From JAVBNT01 sp031551355 (GTDB lineage Bacteria; Vulcanimicrobiota; CADAWZ01): DNA of 21,843 nt. Positions 21,719-21,843 of the stretch are shown here, piece by piece (within the stretch, counting starts at the first letter, position 1; each line of letters starts with the position of its first letter). Below the pieces are notes generated by a model, which did no database searches, was not told the origin of the DNA, and saw nothing but the letters and a program-made list of their open reading frames with translations. Location: contig JAVBNT010000013.1 of the NCBI GenBank assembly GCA_031551355.1, positions 1 through 21,843 on the forward strand, written 5' to 3'. Position numbers and translations under genes: made by a program.

Positions 21719-21843
21719 ACCACCCGTAAAACGGGTGGCTTGCTCGAGGCTATAAGCCTCTTTTACTGGCCAAGGGCTAAAGCCCTTGGCTTTCACATTC
21801 GTTCAAGCCACATTGCCATTGATTACAAGCAGCCCCTAAAGGG
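21719..21843. repeat. Cluster of tandem short hairpins, possible IS200/IS605-type element end
   Basis: Three hairpins follow each other: CCACCCG/CGGGTGG with loop TAAAA (21719-21737), GAGGCT/AGCCTC with loop ATA (21745-21759), and GCCAAGGGC/GCCCTTGGC with loop TAAA (21768-21789). A fourth, CCCCTAAAGGG, begins at about 21832 and is cut by the window edge. Rows of small hairpins mark the ends of IS200/IS605 elements and RAYT-associated repeats. No transposase gene is in view, so this is an inference. Confidence 0.55.

Noticed and set aside
21445..21843. A CRISPR array
   Set aside because: The palindromes near the end of the window differ in sequence and length and lack regular spacing, so they are not CRISPR repeats.

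Overview
The window reads as a chromosomal segment of moderate GC from a bacterium with pilus- or secretion-type machinery and many dispersed palindromic repeats. The protein style (SsnA, D-cysteine desulfhydrase, strong AGGAGG-type ribosome sites) fits Firmicutes, perhaps a diderm Negativicute-like lineage. No marker gene in the window proves this, so the taxonomy is a low-confidence inference.

Layout. (1) 120-4824, minus strand: a four-gene type IV pilus/type II secretion-like operon, with a PilC/GspF inner-membrane protein followed by two prepilin-like proteins and a large PilX-like protein. (2) 5077-6417, plus: a stand-alone SsnA-type aminohydrolase with its own terminator. (3) 6865-6947: tRNA-Leu(CAG) with a near-consensus promoter and a terminator. 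(4) 7115-11161: an accessory stretch after the tRNA. It holds a frameshifted NTF2-like gene, an HD-domain hydrolase, an AbrB/RelE toxin-antitoxin pair, an orphan Phd antitoxin, a nuclease remnant, a MntA/HepT toxin-antitoxin pair and a DUF559 endonuclease-like gene that appears to lack a normal start codon. (5) 11162-11650: no gene; large inverted repeats. (6) An exported alpha/beta hydrolase (minus) and a Fic protein (plus) are divergently transcribed. (7) 13577-18774, continuing to 19645: the most notable region. A TerB_N/TerB_C protein, a BrxD-like (DUF2791) P-loop ATPase and an Lhr-like superfamily II helicase lie in one operon, and a metallo-beta-lactamase-fold protein overlaps the end of the helicase gene. 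(8) A D-cysteine desulfhydrase-like enzyme and one unrecognised protein follow. (9) 21365-21843: no gene; palindromes, one of them a copy of the element at the very start of the window.

How the parts fit together. The TerB-domain protein, ATPase and helicase are tightly spaced (4-nt overlap, then a 156-nt gap with a perfect 20-bp inverted repeat). They look like one DNA-processing or anti-phage module. None of the other BREX components (PglZ, PglX methyltransferase, BrxC, BrxL) is present. Together with the toxin-antitoxin pairs, the Fic protein and the broken genes, the stretch from the tRNA to about 18.8 kb resembles a defence/accessory island. I saw no integrase and no repeated tRNA end that would define a mobile unit.
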